NCBI RefSeq assembly: GCF_051603425.1
Contig: NZ_CP194411.1
Location: forward strand, 1,116,001-1,180,000
Source of the DNA: Selenomonas sputigena_A
Lineage (GTDB): Bacteria; Bacillota; Negativicutes; Selenomonadales; Selenomonadaceae
Reading direction: 5' to 3'
Length of the DNA: 64,000 nucleotides
This document shows positions 1 through 8,619 of the stretch, one piece after another (positions within the stretch are counted from its first letter, which is position 1; every line of letters starts with the position of its first letter). The notes under the pieces are model-generated. The model made no database searches, had not been told where the DNA came from, and worked only from the letters and a program-made list of their open reading frames with translations. Position numbers and translations under genes: made by a program.

Positions 1-1228
1 AGCGGCTCTTCCATGGCTTCTTGGGGTCGATATAGCGGTAGGGCCGGCTCATATCGACGGTTTCTTCCGCCAGGGCGATGAGATCGGCGATGGCATGGCC
101 TGCTTCGTCGTAGATGCGGTAGATTTTCTTCCGCCCGGGGTTCGTGATTTTTTCGACGGTTTCGGAGACCTTGATCTTTGGCAGGGTCTTGCCGTCTTTT
201 TCTATGGCGGCGAGCTTGTAGACGGCGCCGAAGACCGGCTCGCTCTTTGAGGTGATGAGCCTTTCGCCTACGCCGAAGCCGTCGATCTTGCCGCCCTGCG
301 CGTTGAGGATCGAGGAAATCGTGTACTCGTCAAGGCTGTTCGAGGCGATGATCTTGCAGTCTGTGAGCCCGACAGCATCGAGCTGGGTGCGCACGCGTTT
401 CGAGAGGTAGGCCAGATCGCCCGAGTCGATGCGCACGCCCTTGAGCCGCTTGCCCAGCGGGGCGAGCACTTCTTTTGCCGCGCGGATGGCGTTCGGGACG
501 CCGGAATGCATGACGTCGTATGTATCGATGAGGAAAACGGCGTTGTCGGGATACGTCTCGGCGTATTTTCGAAAGGCTGTGTATTCGTCCTCGTGGTACA
601 TGATCCAGCTGTGCGCCATCGTGCCGCTGACGGGGATGCCGAAGAGCTGGCCTGCGAGCACGGTCGCCGTCGAGCCCGCGCCGCCGATGTAGGCCGCCCG
701 CGCGCCGTAGACAGCGGCGTCGACATTGTGCGCCCGCCGCGCGCCGAAGTCGGAGACGCCGCGTCCGCTCGCCGCACGCACGATGCGGCGTGTCTTCGTC
801 GCGATCAGCGACTGGTGGTTGATCTCGGCGAGAATGGCTGTTTCGACAAGCTGCGCGTCGATGATGGGAGCCGTCACGGTCAATATGGGCTCTTCGGGGT
901 ACATGATCGTTCCCTCGCGAAAGGCGCGGATGTCCCCTGTGAAGCGATAGTCTGCGAGATAGTCGAGAAAGTCCGCGTCGAAGAGGGAGAGATCGCGCAG
1001 GTAGGCGATGTCTGTCGCCGAAAAGTGCATGTTCTCGATATACTCGATGATCTGCTCGAGCCCGGCGAAGATGGAAAAGCCGCCGCCGTCGGGATGGCGG
1101 CGGAAAAACACATCGAAGGAAGCGCGCGTCTTTCGCGCCTCTGCACCTTCACGGAAGTAGCCATACGCCATGGTGAGCTCATAGAGATCCATCATCATCG
1201 TGATATTGCGTGATTCAAACTGTGCCAT
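1..1228 (-). CDS. pncB: nicotinate phosphoribosyltransferase, C-terminus cut by window edge
   Basis: Cytosolic NAD-salvage enzyme that joins nicotinate to PRPP to form nicotinate mononucleotide. The frame opens at ATG 1228 behind AGGAAAGGA and stays open to the edge, giving about 409 residues, so the C-terminal part is missing. The N-terminus reads MMMDLYELTMAYGYF, then FSIFAGLEQIIEYI; further on come GRRAHNVDAA, GGAGSTATVLAG, SGTMAHSWIM and GVRIDSGDL, all typical of the NAPRTase family. It follows the Ala-rich gene on the same strand with a 117-bp gap that holds a hairpin. Family assignment is secure; regulation is not evident. Confidence 0.93.
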   Translation of the reverse strand, partial: MAQFESRNITMMMDLYELTMAYGYFREGAEARKTRASFDVFFRRHPDGGGFSIFAGLEQIIEYIENMHFSATDIAYLRDLSLFDADFLDYLADYRFTGDIRAFREGTIMYPEEPILTVTAPIIDAQLVETAILAEINHQSLIATKTRRIVRAASGRGVSDFGARRAHNVDAAVYGARAAYIGGAGSTATVLAGQLFGIPVSGTMAHSWIMYHEDEYTAFRKYAETYPDNAVFLIDTYDVMHSGVPNAIRAAKEVLAPLGKRLKGVRIDSGDLAYLSKRVRTQLDAVGLTDCKIIASNSLDEYTISSILNAQGGKIDGFGVGERLITSKSEPVFGAVYKLAAIEKDGKTLPKIKVSETVEKITNPGRKKIYRIYDEAGHAIADLIALAEETVDMSRPYRYIDPKKPWKSR

Positions 1229-1250
1229 TGCCGTGCGTCCTTTCCTGATG

Positions 1251-1302
1251 GAAAACGCCGGCTGCGGCGCATATTTTTTGCGCCTTTCCAGCCAGCGTTT
1301 TC
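1251..1302. terminator. nested inverted repeat upstream of pncB
   Basis: Outer arms GAAAACGC(C/T)GGCTG pair around an inner GGCGC/GCGCC hairpin with an A-rich loop. It lies between the Ala-rich gene and pncB. It could end the upstream transcript or attenuate pncB; there is no clear U-tract, so the role is open. Confidence 0.45.
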
Positions 1303-1345
1303 TTCTTGTTATTTCCTCTGAACGAATATCCTGTCCTTTTCCGTT

Positions 1346-2476
1346 TTAGAGCCTCCGGTCCACACTGCCGGGGCTTCGGACGGGCGCAGGGGATGTCGGA
1401 GCCGCGCCTCCTGCGAGGAGGTCGATGAGCGTCGGCATTTCCGTTTTGCCTGCGATCTTGTAGGAATCCGCCATCGAGAGCAGGACATCCACGCCCTGCC
1501 TGCCGTAGTTGTTCACCCTGCCGTTCGCACCGCGCAGCTTCGCTTCGCGCTCGTTTTCGGGAAGCTTTTCCCAGGCTTTGGACGAGGTGAATTCGCGCCA
1601 TTCGTCGGCAAGCGCGCGCAGGACGATGATATAGGTGTCGTCGAAGTCGCATTTTGCGTTCTTCGCGTTTTCCAGCTCGTCCATTGCGCGGTTGTAGCTC
1701 GCCTTGAGCGCGGCGAGGCGCTCTTCGAGGAACGAAGGCTTCTTCTCGCCGACGGCGTCGTGCGCCTTGCCGTCATGCGCACCGTCTTTTGCCGCTGCGC
1801 TCTCTGCGCCTGCGGTCTGCGCGCCGGCCGCGCCCGACGGCGCCTCCTGTACGCTCGCCGCATCTGCGGCATTGGCTGCCGGGGCGGCGTTGGCCGCGGC
1901 TGCTTCGCCCGTGCCTGCAAGGGCGGCGGGTGCGGCTCCGTCGCTGAAGCTCGACGCGCCTCCTGCAGGGGCGGAAGCCCCGTCTGCTGCGGCTGCTGCG
2001 CCCGCTTCGCCCGAAGCTGCGCCGCCCGCATTGGCTGCGGCGGGTGAGAGACCGGCCGCATCGCTTCCCGACAATGCCTCGATGGCGACTTTCAGCTGCG
2101 CTTCCATGAGGATGCGGCGTGCAGCTTCCTTCGTTTTGGCGCGCTTCAGCGCCGCCTTGAGTTCCTCGCGCGCATCGTCCGCTTTTTTCGCCTTCTGATA
2201 GAGAGCATCGTCGTTTTCCTTCAAGAGACGGAGCTCTTCCGGCGTGAGCTTCTTGCCGCTGCGCGCCTTCTGCGAAATGATGGCGAGCCGCGTCGTGTCC
2301 GTGACCTTTGTGAGCGTGCCGGCGGATTGCGGCCGTCTTTGGCGCGCTTCCTCCGCGATCTGCTGCTTGCCGTCGCGCAGAGAGATCGCCTGCCCCGTGC
2401 GTATGCGATAGTTGGCTTCCTTCTTCAGGCGCCACATCGAGGTATAGTCGCTGATCTTCCCGATCCATTCAAACAT
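1346..2476 (-). CDS. Ala-rich protein of unknown function
   Basis: Not recognised. The start at ATG 2476 is chosen because AGGAGGGG lies 7 bases upstream; longer upstream readings lack a ribosome site. The product is 376 residues. The first ~115 are charged and helical (MFEWIGKISDYTSMWRLKKE at the start, then many Lys/Arg/Glu). Residues ~120-220 are a low-complexity Ala/Gly/Pro/Ser stretch, and the last ~150 are again charged. No signal peptide or membrane segment is visible. This looks like two helical domains joined by a disordered linker. It shares its strand with pncB downstream. Confidence 0.7.
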   Translation of the reverse strand: MFEWIGKISDYTSMWRLKKEANYRIRTGQAISLRDGKQQIAEEARQRRPQSAGTLTKVTDTTRLAIISQKARSGKKLTPEELRLLKENDDALYQKAKKADDAREELKAALKRAKTKEAARRILMEAQLKVAIEALSGSDAAGLSPAAANAGGAASGEAGAAAAADGASAPAGGASSFSDGAAPAALAGTGEAAAANAAPAANAADAASVQEAPSGAAGAQTAGAESAAAKDGAHDGKAHDAVGEKKPSFLEERLAALKASYNRAMDELENAKNAKCDFDDTYIIVLRALADEWREFTSSKAWEKLPENEREAKLRGANGRVNNYGRQGVDVLLSMADSYKIAGKTEMPTLIDLLAGGAAPTSPAPVRSPGSVDRRL

Positions 2477-2559
2477 TGCGTGCCCCTCCTTGGGTATGCA
2501 TGGATATATCCCTATATCCTCTTTATCGGTGGGGAAGGACGACGGCTTAACCCTCCGCC

Positions 2560-2589
2560 GAAATTTCCTCTTGTCCGATAGGAAATTTC
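2560..2589. repeat. 10-bp perfect inverted repeat
   Basis: GAAATTTCCT and its exact complement are separated by 10 bases, between the thioesterase gene and the Ala-rich gene. Possibly a weak terminator; no T-run follows on either strand. Confidence 0.4.
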
Positions 2590-2621
2590 TTCCCGGGCAG
2601 GGCGCTTTTCGGCAGCCGGGT

Positions 2622-3053
2622 TCATTCCTCGTCCTCGATGAACTTGCCGAGCACGTAGAACGTGCCGTGCGCCTTGGCATAGAGCTTGCCCTCAGCGTCG
2701 ACGATCTCGCTCTCCAAGGTCATCGCGTGGCTGCCGTCGTGCAGACAGATGCCCGTCGCCGTGATCGTCTTGGCGAGCGGCACGGCGTGCATGAAATCCA
2801 TGGAGAGCGACATCGTCACGACCTTCTTGTTGCGTGCGAGTGCAGCCGCGCCCATCGCTGTGTCCGCGAGCGTCATGAGCACGCCGCCGTGCACGATGTT
2901 GTAGAGGTTTGTATGCTGCTGCTCTATCGTCAGCCGCAGCTCCACGGTCCCGTCGGGCAGCGGCACGACTTGTGCGCGGATATAGTCGATGAAGGGATTG
3001 TGGTGGTAAAAACGGATGATCTCTTTCTGTCGCTCCGTCAAGGGAAAATCCAT
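2622..3053 (-). CDS. PaaI-family hotdog thioesterase
   Basis: Predicted acyl-CoA thioesterase of 143 residues, the usual size of a single hotdog domain. The start at ATG 3053 follows AAGGAGGTGATCTT, which overlaps the end of the YibE/F gene. The motif NIVHGGVLMTLADTAMG (residues ~56-72) is the signature helix of the PaaI/YbgC-like branch: the Asn and His lie near the thioester and the Asp is the likely catalytic acid. The substrate cannot be told from sequence. It is translated right after the YibE/F protein, so the two probably share a transcript; a functional link is not obvious. Confidence 0.88.
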   Translation of the reverse strand: MDFPLTERQKEIIRFYHHNPFIDYIRAQVVPLPDGTVELRLTIEQQHTNLYNIVHGGVLMTLADTAMGAAALARNKKVVTMSLSMDFMHAVPLAKTITATGICLHDGSHAMTLESEIVDAEGKLYAKAHGTFYVLGKFIEDEE

Positions 3054-3057
3054 AAGA

Positions 3058-4242
3058 TCACCTCCTTTGCTCCGGGGCAGCCTTGTCCGCTTCGGCATCT
3101 TCCACGGCAAGCGCCCTGCCATGCCGCCGGGGCGCGGGCGTCCGCGTCACGAGGTAGGCCGTTGCGTAGGCCGTAATCGGGATGGCGAAGAGCAGCCCGA
3201 TGCTGCCGATCAGCGAGCGCACGATCTCCGTCGCGATCATATCGAGGTTTACGACATGCACGAAGGAAATGTTCGGCTGCGCCGAAAGCAGCAGGATGAG
3301 CGGCAAAGCGCCGCCGATATAGGCGAGAATCAGCGTGTTCGCCATCGTGCCCATGACGTCGCGCCCTACGGTCAGGCCGGAAGCGACGAGCACCCGAAAC
3401 GTCGTCTTGGGCGCGAGCAGCTTCATTTCGTGCTGCGCGGATGCGATGGAAACAGCGACGTCCATGACGGCGCCGAGCGCACCGAGGACGATGCCCGAGA
3501 ACAGGAGCTCGCGAAAATCGACATCCTTCAGATAGAGTGCCTTGAGCATACCCGCCTGCTCCTCGGCGATGCCCGTCAGATAGGTGAAATGAATCGCGGC
3601 GAGGGCGAGAAGCCCCGCGACGAAGATGCCGCCGATCGTGCCGATGATCGCACCGGCGGATTTGACATTGGCGCCGTTGACGACGAGCTGCGTCGCGAGC
3701 GTGATGGCCGAACCGATGAGGAACGTCCAGAGCAGGATGTGCGACGGCGAATAGAGGATGAAGGCGATCAGCCCCTTGGCGATGAGCAGGACGGCAAAGA
3801 GCAGCACGAGAAGCGACCGAAGCCCCGTCATGCCGCCGAACAGGATGAGCACAAGCGCGAAGCCGAAGAGCAGCCAGAGGACGCCGGGCAGGCGGTTGTA
3901 GTCGACAATGGCATAGGAGCCGGCCACCTCGCGCACGATGACCGTCTCGCCCTCTTCGGGATGAATGTCAAAGGCCGGATTGTTGAGCGTCTGATGGACG
4001 ATCTTTACCTCCGATCCCTCTGCCGGACCGGAGGCAAGGCGAAGCGTGACACGGTACTGTGCGCTGCCTGGCGCAAAGGCCTTTGTGGAAGGCGCCATTT
4101 CCTCGACGGAGAGGATCTCCGCCTTGTACGTCGGCGGATCGTCGTCCTCCCCGGCCGGCAGGTGAAAAAGCCCGTAGACTGCGGCGATGAGGCAAAAGCA
4201 AAAGACGAGGAACAAAGAAAAACGGCGCGGCTGTATTTTCAT
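3058..4242 (-). CDS. YibE/F-like membrane protein
   Basis: Integral membrane protein of 394 residues from the YibE/F family; its function is not established. The start at ATG 4242 has AGGAGAT upstream; the longer frame from 4305 has no ribosome site. There is an N-terminal signal-anchor (FSLFLVFCFCLIAAVYGLF), a ~110-residue extracytoplasmic beta-rich region, and then about eight hydrophobic helices in the C-terminal two thirds. The stop TGA overlaps the ribosome site of the following thioesterase gene, so the pair is an operon. A TGCTATAAT extended -10 lies on this strand at 4344-4349. Confidence 0.85.
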   Translation of the reverse strand: MKIQPRRFSLFLVFCFCLIAAVYGLFHLPAGEDDDPPTYKAEILSVEEMAPSTKAFAPGSAQYRVTLRLASGPAEGSEVKIVHQTLNNPAFDIHPEEGETVIVREVAGSYAIVDYNRLPGVLWLLFGFALVLILFGGMTGLRSLLVLLFAVLLIAKGLIAFILYSPSHILLWTFLIGSAITLATQLVVNGANVKSAGAIIGTIGGIFVAGLLALAAIHFTYLTGIAEEQAGMLKALYLKDVDFRELLFSGIVLGALGAVMDVAVSIASAQHEMKLLAPKTTFRVLVASGLTVGRDVMGTMANTLILAYIGGALPLILLLSAQPNISFVHVVNLDMIATEIVRSLIGSIGLLFAIPITAYATAYLVTRTPAPRRHGRALAVEDAEADKAAPEQRR

Positions 4243-4343
4243 GGAGACATCTCCTAACGGCAGGGGCGGCGCGGCTGAGGAAAATCTATGCCGGATTTCG
4301 GACAAAAGATGCAGTGCCCCGAGGATTCATAAAGTTGCTTTAT

Positions 4344-4349
4344 ATTATA
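4344..4349 (-). promoter_or_regulatory. extended -10 element for the YibE/F operon
   Basis: On the minus strand the sequence reads TGCTATAAT, an extended -10 about 100 bases before ATG 4242. No good -35 is present at 16-18 bp, as is common for extended -10 promoters. Confidence 0.5.
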
Positions 4350-4488
4350 GCAGATCCGGCGGAAAATTTCTTGCCTGCCGGCGTCTTTGTACTGCGTATA
4401 TGGACGACAAAGGCGAATTTGTGCGGAATGTGCAGAGCGCACGGACGCTTCGGCGCGGCGATGCTCATGCATCACATCAAAAGGCAGC

Positions 4489-5367
4489 TCACCGCACGCG
4501 CTCTGACAGCGTGAAGATTAGGAGCGCCGCCCAGATGCAGGCGCAGGCGGAGAGCTGCGCTGCGCCGAAGGGCTCGTGGAAGAAGAATATGCCGAGGAGC
4601 AGCGCGATGGTCGGGCTGATGTACTGGAAGAAGCCGAGGACGTTCAGCGGCAGGAGGTTTGCACCGTAGGAGAAGAGGATGAGCGGCGTGGCGGTGGCGG
4701 CTCCGGCGCCGATGAGGAGGAGCGTCGTCTGCGGCATCGCCCAACCAAACTGGCTTGTCGGCTCGCCGGAGAGCCAAACGGCGTAGGGCAGGAATACAGG
4801 CAGGACGAACAGGGTTTCGAGGGTGATGCTCGAAAAGGGATGCAGCGCGAGCTTCTTTTTCATCGCGCCGTAGAGTGCGAAGGTCACGGCGAGCACGAGC
4901 GATACCCACGGCAATTTGCCGAGCTGCATGGTCATGAGCATGACGCCCAGGAAGGCGAGAAATACGCTGAGGCGGGTGGAGGGGGTGAGCCGTTCCTTGA
5001 AGAGGACGACGCCCAGAGCCACGTTCATCAGGGGATTGATGTAGTAGCCGAGGCTCGTGTCGATGACATGCCCGTTGTTCACCGCCCAGATGTAGGTCAG
5101 CCAGTTGAGGGTGATCATGACGGAGGCGCCGAAAAGGAGCAGCGCGCGCCGCCTATCTTGGCGGAGCGCGCTGCAATCCTGGAGAAAAGCCTGCCAGCGT
5201 TTGGAAGCGGCGAGTACGAGCAGCATGAAGACGAAGGACCACGAGATGCGGTGCGCGAGGATTTCGGCGGCGGAGGCCGCCGAAAGGAGGTTCCAGTAGA
5301 GCGGAAGGAAGCCCCAGATCAGATAGGTCGATATGGCGGCGGTTATGCCGCGCTTTTTTTGTTCCAT
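4489..5367 (-). CDS. rarD: EamA-family transporter, RarD-like
   Basis: Drug/metabolite-superfamily permease of 292 residues with about ten predicted membrane helices in two EamA repeats. The first half carries AAISTYLIWGFLPLYWN, and residues ~75-110 read ASVMITLNWLTYIWAVNNGH and TSLGYYINPL, the strongest RarD-type signature. RarD was named from chloramphenicol sensitivity, but the natural substrate of this group is not settled. AGGAAG precedes the ATG. It is followed on the same strand by nothing nearby, and thiT lies 52 bp upstream, so the two may be co-transcribed. Confidence 0.88.
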   Translation of the reverse strand: MEQKKRGITAAISTYLIWGFLPLYWNLLSAASAAEILAHRISWSFVFMLLVLAASKRWQAFLQDCSALRQDRRRALLLFGASVMITLNWLTYIWAVNNGHVIDTSLGYYINPLMNVALGVVLFKERLTPSTRLSVFLAFLGVMLMTMQLGKLPWVSLVLAVTFALYGAMKKKLALHPFSSITLETLFVLPVFLPYAVWLSGEPTSQFGWAMPQTTLLLIGAGAATATPLILFSYGANLLPLNVLGFFQYISPTIALLLGIFFFHEPFGAAQLSACACIWAALLIFTLSERVR

Positions 5368-5419
5368 GAGATGAAAAACTTCCTTTGTCGGAGGTGAAGC
5401 GTGGATGCGGCGAAAAGGG

Positions 5420-6061
5420 TCAATGCGCGCGCGGCATTGTCCGTCGATCCATCGCAGCCATGAGCCGTTCTACGGGCAGCACCTTCAGGAGTGCAAAGCA
5501 GATAAGGCATTCGGGTACGAGGTATGTCGCGTTGAAGGTCAGCGAGTAGATGAGCGGGCTGGTGCCTGCGGGTGCGTAGGAGGCGAAGAAGACGACGCCG
5601 CTCACGATATGGCAGAGAAAGCGCGCGAGGAAGGCGAGCGCCGTCGAGGCCATGCGGTGCGCGGGAAAAAGCGCCGCGAGCGAGAGCGCCATGTAGGGCA
5701 GCGGATAGTCGAAGAGCACCTGGATGGGGTGCAGCAGGTAGGGATCCTGCATCATGTTGAAGAGGCCGTAGAGGAAGCCGGCGAGGCAGCCTGTGCCGAC
5801 GCCGTAGCGATAGGAGACGAAGAGCAGCGGCACCATCGCGCCGAGCGTCACGCTGCCGCCCTGCGGCATGTGGTAGAGGCGGAACTGGTGCAGGATGATC
5901 GTCATCGCGAGCATGAGGGCGATGGTGACGAGCATCGGCGTCGTGAGGCGCACGCGGCGGAAATAGAGGTGCGCCAGGATGGCGAAGAGCACGACGAGCA
6001 GAACGACGAGGCTCGTCGGATGTTCGAGTACGGTTGCGGCATTTTGTATCAGCGTGTCCAT
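5420..6061 (-). CDS. thiT: energy-coupling-factor thiamine transporter S component
   Basis: Thiamine-binding membrane subunit that works with a shared ECF ATPase/transmembrane module, which is not in this window. It has 213 residues starting at ATG 6061 behind GAAAGGAGC. Six hydrophobic segments are visible, with the ThiT-type strings FLYGLFNMMQDPYLLHP and VQVLFDYPL-like core (residues ~110-135), where Trp/Tyr/His residues line the thiamine site in known members. The 5' region has a good promoter but no recognisable TPP riboswitch, which is unusual for thiT genes. Confidence 0.87.
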   Translation of the reverse strand: MDTLIQNAATVLEHPTSLVVLLVVLFAILAHLYFRRVRLTTPMLVTIALMLAMTIILHQFRLYHMPQGGSVTLGAMVPLLFVSYRYGVGTGCLAGFLYGLFNMMQDPYLLHPIQVLFDYPLPYMALSLAALFPAHRMASTALAFLARFLCHIVSGVVFFASYAPAGTSPLIYSLTFNATYLVPECLICFALLKVLPVERLMAAMDRRTMPRAH

Positions 6062-6166
6062 AAGAGCTCCTTTCATGTAAGGGAGGCGCACAATGCCCGC
6101 AAGGCGGATGTTCGTGCGTGTCGTTTATTTATGGTGCGGTCCGCCGAAAGGACGGTTTCCGAATTC

Positions 6167-6195
6167 ATTATACTGCATGACGCTTTATTTGTCTG
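6167..6195 (-). promoter_or_regulatory. promoter of thiT
   Basis: On the minus strand: CAGACA, a 17-bp spacer, then TATAAT. The start codon follows about 105 bases later. Confidence 0.65.
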
Positions 6196-6313
6196 CATAT
6201 CCTAGAGAATTGGCAGTTTCTCTGCCGCAGTCTGCGGCCTTGCCCTTGCCGCCGGGCTTGCGCAGGAGCTTTGGCGGGCGAGGCGGCGGCTTGCCAATTG
6301 GCAGGATTTTCCC

Positions 6314-6342
6314 TTGCTGAAAGCGTTTCTTTGTGGGATAAT
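6314..6342 (+). promoter_or_regulatory. promoter of the acyltransferase-SGNH gene
   Basis: TTGCTG (6314-6319), a 17-bp spacer and GATAAT (6337-6342). The predicted transcript start (~6349) lies after the upstream in-frame ATGs, which argues for translation from 6362 or 6368. Confidence 0.65.
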
Positions 6343-6367
6343 GGTGAACGCAAAGGAGAAGATGGCT

Positions 6368-8212
6368 ATGGCATATTATGTCGGACAGGACGCGGCGGCG
6401 CGGCAGATCCAGGGGATTGATGCGCTGCGGACCCTTGCGATTGTCGGGGTCACGCTGTTCCATATGTTTCCCGATGTGGTGAAAGGAGGATACCTGGGGG
6501 TATCCTTGTTTTTTGTTCTCACGGGCTACCTGCTCGCCTACACTTCTGAGAATGAGCGTCTGGCGGGTGATTTCCGGCTCTTGCGCTATTATGGGAAGCG
6601 CATCCGGCGCATGTATCCCGCGCTTCTTGTCATGATTTTTGCTGTCGCAGGCATCTATGCGATTTTCCAGCCGGAAGCCGTGGGCGACATCCGCGAGGAA
6701 GCGATTTCCGTTGTGCTCGGCTACAACAACTGGTGGCAGATCGCGCAGAACGCGGACTACTTCGCGCGCATTGCCAACGCTTCGCCGTTTACGCATCTCT
6801 GGTTCATGGGCATCGAGCTGCAGTATTGCCTTCTTTGGCCGCTCTTTTTCCTGCTCTATGTCGTGCTTGCCCGTGCCTTTGGGAAAAATGCCGGCGTCGC
6901 CGTATTGGCGCTCTTCGGTCTCGGTACGGCGCTCTTCATGCCGCTTCAGTACCGGCCGGATCTGGATGTGACGCGCCTTTACTACGGCACGGATACGCGC
7001 ATCTTCGCCCTTTTGATGGGGGCGGCGATGGGGCTTTGCCATGCGGGGCATTCCGCGCCGAAGATCCGTGCGCTCTGGCAGGAGGTGCTGGAATTCGCGG
7101 CGTTTGAGTTCCTTCTCATCGCGGTGCTCGTCGCCTACGCGCTTCTCGGTGGGGAAAGCGCCTTTTTGTACCAAGGCGGCATGTTTTTGCTGACGCTTGT
7201 ATTCTGCCTCCTGCTTGCCGTCACGACGGACAGGGGCATGACCATAGGAAAGTTTCTCGATGCGAGGATTTTTCGCTGGATCGGACGGAGAAGCTACGGC
7301 ATTTTTCTCTGGCAGTACCCCGTGATCTATTGGTTTCAGCAAAAGGGCTGGGACAGCCGCCCGGACTATCCTTTCTGGGCGCTCCTCCTCATCGTGCTCT
7401 TAGCGATGTGGACGGAGGCGCTGACGAAGAGCGTCATGAAGCGGGAGTTGCCCGCTATCGGCGGCCGCCTTGTCTATTTGCAGGGCGTGTTTTTTCTTGC
7501 CGTCACGATGGGCGGCGTGCTTTTGATGGGCTTTGGCTGCAGGGGACTGGCGGCGCCTGCAGGCTACAGCGCGCGAGCGGAAAGCCAGGCGGAGCTCAAG
7601 GCGAGGCTCGAGCAAAACGCGGCGGAGCTGGAACGCCAGAAGGAGGCAGCCGCCAAGGCTGAAGCTGCGAGGGAAGCGGAGGAAAAGGCGGCTCGTATGC
7701 AGGCTGTGCGCCTCAATGATGCGGCCTGCATCGGCGATTCTGTCATGCTTTCGGCGGCGGGGAGCCTGCAGGAGGTTCTGCCCGGCTGCGCGGTTGACGC
7801 TGAGGTGTCGCGCTATGTGGGCGGCGGTATAGAGGCGGCGCAGAATTTGGCCGCGCAGGGGCGGCTCGGCAATCTCGTCGTCGTTTCTCTGGGCACGAAC
7901 GGCCCGATTTCCGGAAATGAACGCTATGAGGCGCAGACGAAGCAGCTTTTGGCTATGCTCGGCCCTAAGCGCCGCATCTTCTGGGTCAATGTTTACTGCC
8001 CGCATCTCAAGTGGCAGGATCCGAATAATGCCTATATCAATAAGATTGCCGCCGAGCACAGCAATGTAACAGTGGTCGATTGGTACGGCCTGATTTCGGG
8101 ACATCCCGAATGGCTCTCCGGCGACGGCGTCCACCCGAACAACGCAGGCGTCGAGCAGTACGCAAAGCTCATCCACGACACGATGGCCGAGACGCTTGCG
8201 GCGAGGAGATAA
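6368..8212 (+). CDS. membrane acyltransferase (AT3) fused to an SGNH-type esterase domain, OatA-like
   Basis: Predicted O-acetyltransferase of the cell envelope. Residues ~10-390 form an acyltransferase-3 domain with about ten membrane helices (QGIDALRTLAIVGVTLFHMF at the start, then GGYLGVSLFFVLTGYL). Residues ~400-450 are a charged coiled linker. Residues ~455-614 are an SGNH hydrolase-like domain with CIGDSVM (nucleophile Ser), SLGTNGP and DGVHPNNAG (Asp/His pair). This is the layout of peptidoglycan or exopolysaccharide O-acetyltransferases such as OatA, in which the membrane half brings acetyl groups out and the SGNH half transfers them. ATG 6368 lies 9 bases from AGGAG; ATG 6362 is also possible. 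The gene ends in a strong terminator. Confidence 0.88.
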   Translation: MAYYVGQDAAARQIQGIDALRTLAIVGVTLFHMFPDVVKGGYLGVSLFFVLTGYLLAYTSENERLAGDFRLLRYYGKRIRRMYPALLVMIFAVAGIYAIFQPEAVGDIREEAISVVLGYNNWWQIAQNADYFARIANASPFTHLWFMGIELQYCLLWPLFFLLYVVLARAFGKNAGVAVLALFGLGTALFMPLQYRPDLDVTRLYYGTDTRIFALLMGAAMGLCHAGHSAPKIRALWQEVLEFAAFEFLLIAVLVAYALLGGESAFLYQGGMFLLTLVFCLLLAVTTDRGMTIGKFLDARIFRWIGRRSYGIFLWQYPVIYWFQQKGWDSRPDYPFWALLLIVLLAMWTEALTKSVMKRELPAIGGRLVYLQGVFFLAVTMGGVLLMGFGCRGLAAPAGYSARAESQAELKARLEQNAAELERQKEAAAKAEAAREAEEKAARMQAVRLNDAACIGDSVMLSAAGSLQEVLPGCAVDAEVSRYVGGGIEAAQNLAAQGRLGNLVVVSLGTNGPISGNERYEAQTKQLLAMLGPKRRIFWVNVYCPHLKWQDPNNAYINKIAAEHSNVTVVDWYGLISGHPEWLSGDGVHPNNAGVEQYAKLIHDTMAETLAARR

Positions 8213-8216
8213 GGCA

Positions 8217-8246
8217 GACAATCGCTGCGGACCTGCAGCGATTGTC
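8217..8246 (+). terminator. terminator after the acyltransferase gene
   Basis: A perfect 12-bp stem, GACAATCGCTGC/GCAGCGATTGTC, with loop GGACCT, followed by ATTTGATTT. Confidence 0.8.
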
Positions 8247-8281
8247 ATTTGATTTAGCCGTTGATGGGAACGGTGCTTGCG

Positions 8282-8307
8282 ACATGGTGTTAAATATGGT
8301 ACCATGT
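8282..8307. promoter_or_regulatory. candidate HicB operator
   Basis: ACATGGT (8282-8288) and ACCATGT (8301-8307) form an inverted repeat, and the inner ATGGTACCAT (8296-8305) is a perfect palindrome. It lies 18 bp before hicA. HicB antitoxins usually repress their own operon through such palindromes; the binding here is inferred. Confidence 0.5.
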
Positions 8308-8324
8308 AGAAGGGGAAGAAGAAA

Positions 8325-8567
8325 TTGAGCAGATGGGAGAAACTTATCGCACGCATCCGCAATAATCCCAAAACCGTATCTTTTGATGAAGTGGAAAAAA
8401 TACTGCTGAGGCTTGGCTACTGCAGGAGGCAGCCGGGAGGCGGCTCCAGTCATTATATCTTTCGGAAACAAGGATGTCCGATTATTACGATTCCTAAAAA
8501 CGAACCCTATGTGAAAGAAATGTATGTCAAATTGGTTATTGAGGCGCTTGCGATGTTGGAAAAATAA
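8325..8567 (+). CDS. hicA: HicA-type mRNA interferase toxin
   Basis: Toxin of a type II system; HicA proteins bind RNA through a double-stranded-RNA-binding-like fold and stop translation by cleaving mRNA. It has 80 residues, typical for the family. The core GYCRRQPGGGSSHYIFRK carries the conserved Gly-Ser-His; His43 is the expected catalytic residue. The start is TTG 8325 behind GGGGAAG. The antitoxin gene follows 52 bp downstream, and a palindrome precedes the pair. Confidence 0.9.
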   Translation: MSRWEKLIARIRNNPKTVSFDEVEKILLRLGYCRRQPGGGSSHYIFRKQGCPIITIPKNEPYVKEMYVKLVIEALAMLEK

Positions 8568-8619
8568 AACAATAAGGCAGTTTAAAAGGTTTGAATCATA
8601 ATGATGGAGGGATCGGCAC

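Noticed and set aside
506..1213. Long plus-strand ORF opposite pncB
   Set aside because: It is the antisense of a well-conserved enzyme in GC-rich DNA and has no recognisable domain.
3016..4257. 413-codon plus-strand ORF opposite the YibE/F gene
   Set aside because: Very charged, low-complexity antisense reading with no ribosome site; the minus-strand membrane protein explains the region.
6062..6165. TPP riboswitch upstream of thiT
   Set aside because: Expected from biology, but the conserved CUGAGA and related elements are not present in the leader.
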